The position numbers and the translations under genes were made by a program. A DNA stretch of 64,000 nucleotides from Photobacterium malacitanum (GTDB taxonomy: Bacteria; Pseudomonadota; Gammaproteobacteria; Enterobacterales; Vibrionaceae), in NCBI RefSeq assembly GCF_900185615.1, contig NZ_FYAK01000005.1:169213-233212 (forward strand). The letters are read 5' to 3'. Below the pieces are notes generated by a model. It saw only the letters and a list, made by a program, of their open reading frames with translations. It searched no databases and was not told the origin of the DNA. Each line of letters starts with the position of its first letter. The first letter of the stretch is position 1. This document shows, piece after piece, positions 61,005-64,000 of this stretch.

Positions 61005-62288
61005 ATGTCGGTTTACAACACCCTCTGCTTCCTAGCTGCAGCAGCAATGCTTATAGCTTTTATTAACAGTAAGATAGGCAAGATGCAAACCACCATTGCT
61101 ATTACAGCTGGTTCATTGATCTTATCACTACTGATTATTTTTGCCGGCCATAATGGCTGGTTCCATCTCGAAGATATTGCTTCAACCCAAATGGGTAAAA
61201 TCAACTTTGAAGACTTTTTGTTAAAAGGGATTTTAGGATTTTTGCTCTTTGCAGGTGGCTTAGGTATTAAATTACCGCACCTCAAAGAGCAAAAATGGGA
61301 AATCACGACACTAGCATTAGGCTCAACCCTGTTTTCAACCTTTTTCATTGGCTTTAGCTTATGGGGCATTTGTCAGTTACTGGGGATCCAGCTCGATCTA
61401 ATTTATTGCTTACTGTTTGGCTCATTGATCTCACCAACCGATCCGATTGCTGTACTTGCTATCGTAAAAAAAATGAATGCACCACGTCGAATCTCGACCC
61501 AAATCGAAGGTGAGTCATTATTTAATGATGGTTTTGGTTTAGTTATCTTTGTAACTTTATTTACTATTGCCTTTGGTGATCAAACCCCGACAGTAATGAG
61601 TGTTAGCCAATTATTTTTACAAGAAGCCATTGGCGGTATTGTATATGGCTTCATTCTTGGCTTAATTTTCCATTACCTCATTAGTTCAACCAATGATCAC
61701 TCAATGGAATTGCTATTGACGATTGGTATTCCAACTGCAGGTTATGCTTTTGCTGAAATTATTCACGTTTCAGGTCCATTAGCTATGGTGGTTTCGGGGA
61801 TCATGATCGGTAACTGGACCCGCTATATTGGCTTCTCAAAAGAAAGTGAAGAGCACCTAGACCACTTCTGGGAACTTGTAGATGAATTCCTTAACGGTCT
61901 ACTATTCTTATTAATCGGTATGACAATGCTCGAATTTAGTTTTCACCAAGAAGATTGGATTCTAATGGCAATCGCTATTCCGTTAGTATTATTAAGCCGC
62001 TACCTAAGCATCAAATTGCCTTACCTTGGTTTTAGCCGCTACCGTCAATATAATCCAATGTCAGTTAAAATTCTTACTTGGGGTGGTTTACGTGGTGGTC
62101 TAGCGCTAGCGATGGCGATGGCTGTACCTGCTGGAGTCATGGTTATTCCAGAAAAAGATATTGATGTAAGAGAGATAATTCTCGTAATGACTTATTCAGT
62201 AGTGGTGTTTTCAATCTTGATTCAAGGCTCTACGATCACCTCATTAATTGAAAAAGCCAAATTATGGGAAAATCAGAATAAACATTAA
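61005..62288 (+). CDS. CPA1-family Na+/H+ antiporter (NhaP-like)
   Basis: A 427-residue inner-membrane exchanger with about twelve helices. The CPA1 hallmarks are the TDPIAVLAIVKK motif (SLISPTDP) and GESLFNDGFGLVIF with the Asn-Asp pair that binds the ion. The C-terminus has no long cytoplasmic tail, so it is the short NhaP type. The ion (Na+, K+ or Li+) cannot be told from sequence. It sits between the methionine genes metH and metA, divergent from metH, with no obvious link in function. Confidence 0.9.
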   Translation: MSVYNTLCFLAAAAMLIAFINSKIGKMQTTIAITAGSLILSLLIIFAGHNGWFHLEDIASTQMGKINFEDFLLKGILGFLLFAGGLGIKLPHLKEQKWEITTLALGSTLFSTFFIGFSLWGICQLLGIQLDLIYCLLFGSLISPTDPIAVLAIVKKMNAPRRISTQIEGESLFNDGFGLVIFVTLFTIAFGDQTPTVMSVSQLFLQEAIGGIVYGFILGLIFHYLISSTNDHSMELLLTIGIPTAGYAFAEIIHVSGPLAMVVSGIMIGNWTRYIGFSKESEEHLDHFWELVDEFLNGLLFLLIGMTMLEFSFHQEDWILMAIAIPLVLLSRYLSIKLPYLGFSRYRQYNPMSVKILTWGGLRGGLALAMAMAVPAGVMVIPEKDIDVREIILVMTYSVVVFSILIQGSTITSLIEKAKLWENQNKH

Positions 62289-62315
62289 TTTCTGATTCAC
62301 CCTATAAATAATAAC

Positions 62316-62342
62316 AAGGCCTGCTTACACGCAGGCCTTTTT
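62316..62342. terminator. Terminator of the antiporter gene
   Basis: AAGGCCTGC (62316-62324) and GCAGGCCTT (62331-62339) form a 9-bp stem with a six-base loop and a five-T run on the plus strand (62338-62342). It ends two bases from the metA stop and probably also stops leftward metA transcripts, though the minus-strand T-run is weak. Confidence 0.85.
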
Positions 62343-62343
62343 A

Positions 62344-63285
62344 TTAATCGTCTTTAGTAAAACTGGCTTCTGAGAAATGAGCCAAATCATAAGGTGTTTG
62401 TTGATAAACGCAATAATTAAGCCAATTACTAAATAATAAATGCCCATGACTACGCCAACTGGCAATAGGATCCCGATTAATATCATCTTCAGGATAATAG
62501 TTAACAGGAATTGCTGGCTCCATACCCTGCTCACAATCACGTATAAACTCATTATGCAATGTATCAACATCATACTCAGGATGACCGGTGACAAACACAT
62601 TACGTTTATCTTTTGTCGCCGCTAAATAGACCCCAGCCTTGTCAGAGGTAGCCAAAATATCTAAGTCAGTATGTTTGCTAAGATAGTCAGCAGAGAAGTC
62701 AGCATAACGTGAATGCGGTGCAAAGAAGGTATCATCAAAGCCACGTAAAACAGGGTGATGGCAATCATGAATACGATGAAAGTAAACTCCAGAAAGCTTT
62801 TCTTTACGAGTACGCTTAGGTAAATCATACAACAACTTTAGCCCCGCTTGTGCCGCCCAGCAGACAAACAATGTTGAAGTCACATGATCTTTAGCCCAGT
62901 TCATGATTAACTGAATTTCTTCCCAATACAGTACATCTTCAAACTGTACCAATCCCAGTGGCGCTCCGGTCACAATCAAACCATCAAAATTACGATCTTT
63001 AACCATTTCAAATTGACGATAAAAAGTATCTAAATGTTCTTGAGGAGTATTTTTTGTTGGTCGGTTATCAATCCGTAATAACTCAACATCAACTTGTAAT
63101 GGGCTATTTGATAACAATCGTAGAAATTGGGTTTCAGTTTCAATTTTCTTTGGCATCAAATTGAGTAATAACACTTTAAGCGGTCGAATTCCCTGACTGG
63201 CAGCACGTGCCTCTGTCATTACGAAGATATTCTCACTTCTTAAAATATCTGTAGCAGGTAAACGATCCGGTATTTTAATTGGCAC
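62344..63285 (-). CDS. metA: Homoserine O-succinyltransferase
   Basis: First step of methionine synthesis from homoserine. From the GTG at 63285 it has 313 residues, and AAGGAG lies nine bases upstream; this puts the catalytic Cys at 142 ([10 protein letters not shown]), as in E. coli. Residue 111 is Gly (APLGLV); in the family Gly here goes with succinyl-CoA and Glu with acetyl-CoA. VTGHPEYD holds the His and Glu of the catalytic site. The frame is open to 63393, but upstream codons do not fit the family. A MetJ-like site lies just upstream. Confidence 0.95.
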   Translation of the reverse strand: MPIKIPDRLPATDILRSENIFVMTEARAASQGIRPLKVLLLNLMPKKIETETQFLRLLSNSPLQVDVELLRIDNRPTKNTPQEHLDTFYRQFEMVKDRNFDGLIVTGAPLGLVQFEDVLYWEEIQLIMNWAKDHVTSTLFVCWAAQAGLKLLYDLPKRTRKEKLSGVYFHRIHDCHHPVLRGFDDTFFAPHSRYADFSADYLSKHTDLDILATSDKAGVYLAATKDKRNVFVTGHPEYDVDTLHNEFIRDCEQGMEPAIPVNYYPEDDINRDPIASWRSHGHLLFSNWLNYCVYQQTPYDLAHFSEASFTKDD

Positions 63286-63316
63286 TTTGGTTTTCTCCTT
63301 ACCCCAAAATAGTTTT

Positions 63317-63332
63317 AGCCGTCTAGATACCC
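63317..63332. promoter_or_regulatory. Candidate MetJ operator upstream of metA
   Basis: AGCCGTCT (63317-63324) read on the minus strand is AGACGGCT, a 7-of-8 match to the met box AGACGTCT. The 8-mers on either side match at about half their positions, so it fits the minimum of two boxes only loosely. It lies 32 bases before the metA start. Confidence 0.55.
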
Positions 63333-63453
63333 AGTTAAAACTATAGAAAAAACAATAATGGTGCAAGTAAAATAAAACGGTCTTAGCCAGCATTATATTG
63401 TGATTGAAATAAAGAAATGAAGAATGATGAGGAATGTTGATACGCTAGAAATG

Positions 63454-63480
63454 AAAAAACCCAGCCGAAGGCTGGGTTTT
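63454..63480 (-). terminator. Terminator of the rRNA operon
   Basis: On the minus strand AAAACCCAGCC-TTC-GGCTGGGTTTT folds as a stem with a C(UUCG)G tetraloop, followed by further T. It lies just past the distal 5S gene and before metA. Confidence 0.92.
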
Positions 63481-63486
63481 AAAGAG

Positions 63487-63606
63487 GTATTTAGCAATGT
63501 CCTACTCTCACATGGGGAGACCCCACACTACCATCGGCGCTACAACGTTTCACTTCTGAGTTCGGCATGGGATCAGGTGGTACCGCTGTGCTATGGTTGC
63601 TAAAAA
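63487..63606 (-). rRNA. rrf: 5S rRNA (distal copy)
   Basis: The minus strand reads as 5S rRNA: CACCTGATCCCATGCCGAAC, then GCGCCGATGGTAGTGTGGGG and CCCCATGTGAGAGTAGG. Ends were set by alignment with the other copy. It differs from it mainly in helix I and the 5' third: the first ten bases are TTTTTAGCAA with a matching TTGCTAAA at the 3' end, so pairing is preserved with A-U in place of G-C. Confidence 0.93.
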
Positions 63607-63611
63607 ATAAA

Positions 63612-63687
63612 TGGTGCTAGTACCCAGAGTCGAACTGGGGACCTCACCCTTACCAAGGGTGCGCTCTACCAACTGAGCCATACCAGC
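63612..63687 (-). tRNA. tRNA-Thr (GGT anticodon)
   Basis: The 76-base cloverleaf is complete on the minus strand: acceptor GCTGGTA/TACTAGC with encoded ACCA end, D-arm GCTCAGTTGGTAGAGC, anticodon stem CACCC/GGGTG around TTGGTAA, and T-arm CCCAG-TTCGACT-CTGGG. It is nearly identical to E. coli tRNA-Thr(GGU). It lies between two 5S genes, as thrV does in E. coli rrnD. Confidence 0.98.
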
Positions 63688-63731
63688 ACACAAAGCTGTT
63701 ATGAATCTGCAAGTGCAAATTCTAAAATTTG

Positions 63732-63851
63732 AAGCCTGGCGATGTCCTACTCTCACATGGGGAGACCCCACACTACCATCGGCGCTATTACGTTTCACTG
63801 CTGAGTTCGGCATGGGATCAGGTGGGTCCATAACGCTATGGTCGCCAAGCA
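63732..63851 (-). rRNA. rrf: 5S rRNA (proximal copy)
   Basis: Standard 5S gene on the minus strand, 120 bases, 5' TGCTTGGCGACCATAGCG and 3' AGTAGGACATCGCCAGGC, with helix I pairing GCTTGGCG and CGCCAGGC. It follows the 23S end by about 135 bases. It is the more typical of the two copies. Confidence 0.95.
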
Positions 63852-63986
63852 AATTTGGTTTATTTATCGCCGCTAGGCAATAAATAGCAATCTGGGAAAA
63901 TCTAACTAGTTGTTCTCAACACGTCATTCAAGTGTTTGTAGAGTCCGTCTCTTCTCGTTTGAGAAGAAAAACCCCTTGGGTGTTGT

Positions 63987-64000
63987 ATGGTTAAGCCTCA
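63987..64000 (-). rRNA. rrl: 23S rRNA, 3'-terminal bases only
   Basis: The right edge reads TGAGGCTTAACCAT on the minus strand, the conserved 3' end of 23S rRNA whose GCTTAACC pairs with the 5' GGTTAAGC of the same molecule. Only about 14 bases of the gene are in the window; the exact mature end is an estimate. Confidence 0.8.

Noticed and set aside
63550..63852. Open frame of 100 codons over the 5S genes and tRNA
   Set aside because: It runs through RNA genes on the same strand and is a known kind of false prediction.

Overview
This window is a stretch of housekeeping chromosome from a gammaproteobacterium, almost certainly a member of the Vibrionaceae, and I favour Photobacterium or a close relative. 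The reasons are the AT-leaning codon use, a complete mannose-sensitive haemagglutinin (MSHA) pilus locus lying between csrD/mshH and mreB, the order ssb-galU-uvrA-pglL-aminotransferase-lysC-metH that I remember from Vibrio cholerae, and an rRNA operon ending 23S-5S-tRNA-Thr-5S. The genus is an inference; no search could be run.

Layout. 1-4024 (minus strand): murA (runs off the left edge), ibaG and the mlaFEDCB lipid-transport operon. 4553-11819 (plus): yrbG, kdsD, lptC, lptA, lptB, rpoN, hpf, ptsN, rapZ and npr, which join lipopolysaccharide precursor synthesis and export to the nitrogen phosphotransferase branch. 12107-13468: magnesium transporter mgtE. 13557-17913: pmbA/tldE, darP (plus strand), tldD and a nitrilase-family amidase. 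17979-26575 (minus): yhdP, rng, maf, mreD, mreC and mreB (cell envelope and cell shape). 26696-44479 (minus): the msh locus, reading mshH, I, J, K, L, M, N, E, G, B, A, C, D, O, P, Q. 44619-47019: a LysR regulator facing a membrane sulfatase-fold (phosphoethanolamine-transferase-like) gene. 47160-54034: ssb, galU, uvrA and a PglL-type O-oligosaccharyltransferase. 54088-63285: class V aminotransferase, lysC behind a lysine riboswitch, metH, a CPA1 Na+/H+ antiporter and metA. 63487-64000 (minus): the end of an rRNA operon.

The window is dominated by envelope biology. Mla proteins keep phospholipids out of the outer leaflet, KdsD and the Lpt proteins make and move LPS, YhdP carries phospholipid outward, MreBCD shapes the wall and MurA starts peptidoglycan synthesis. 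The msh genes build a c-di-GMP-controlled type IV pilus, and a nearby PglL could glycosylate pilins or other exported proteins. The right end is amino-acid metabolism with clear regulatory DNA: a lysine riboswitch before lysC and MetJ-like boxes before metH and metA.

I see no insertion sequence, prophage, CRISPR array, toxin-antitoxin pair or defence island, and no convincing new multi-gene system. The most notable points are: kdsC is missing between kdsD and lptC; mshF is missing; MshB has an abnormal prepilin cleavage site; the first c-di-GMP motif of MshE has His in place of the usual Gly; two strong hairpins follow mshA; a 17-bp inverted repeat precedes galU; and the two 5S genes of one operon differ with compensatory changes in helix I.
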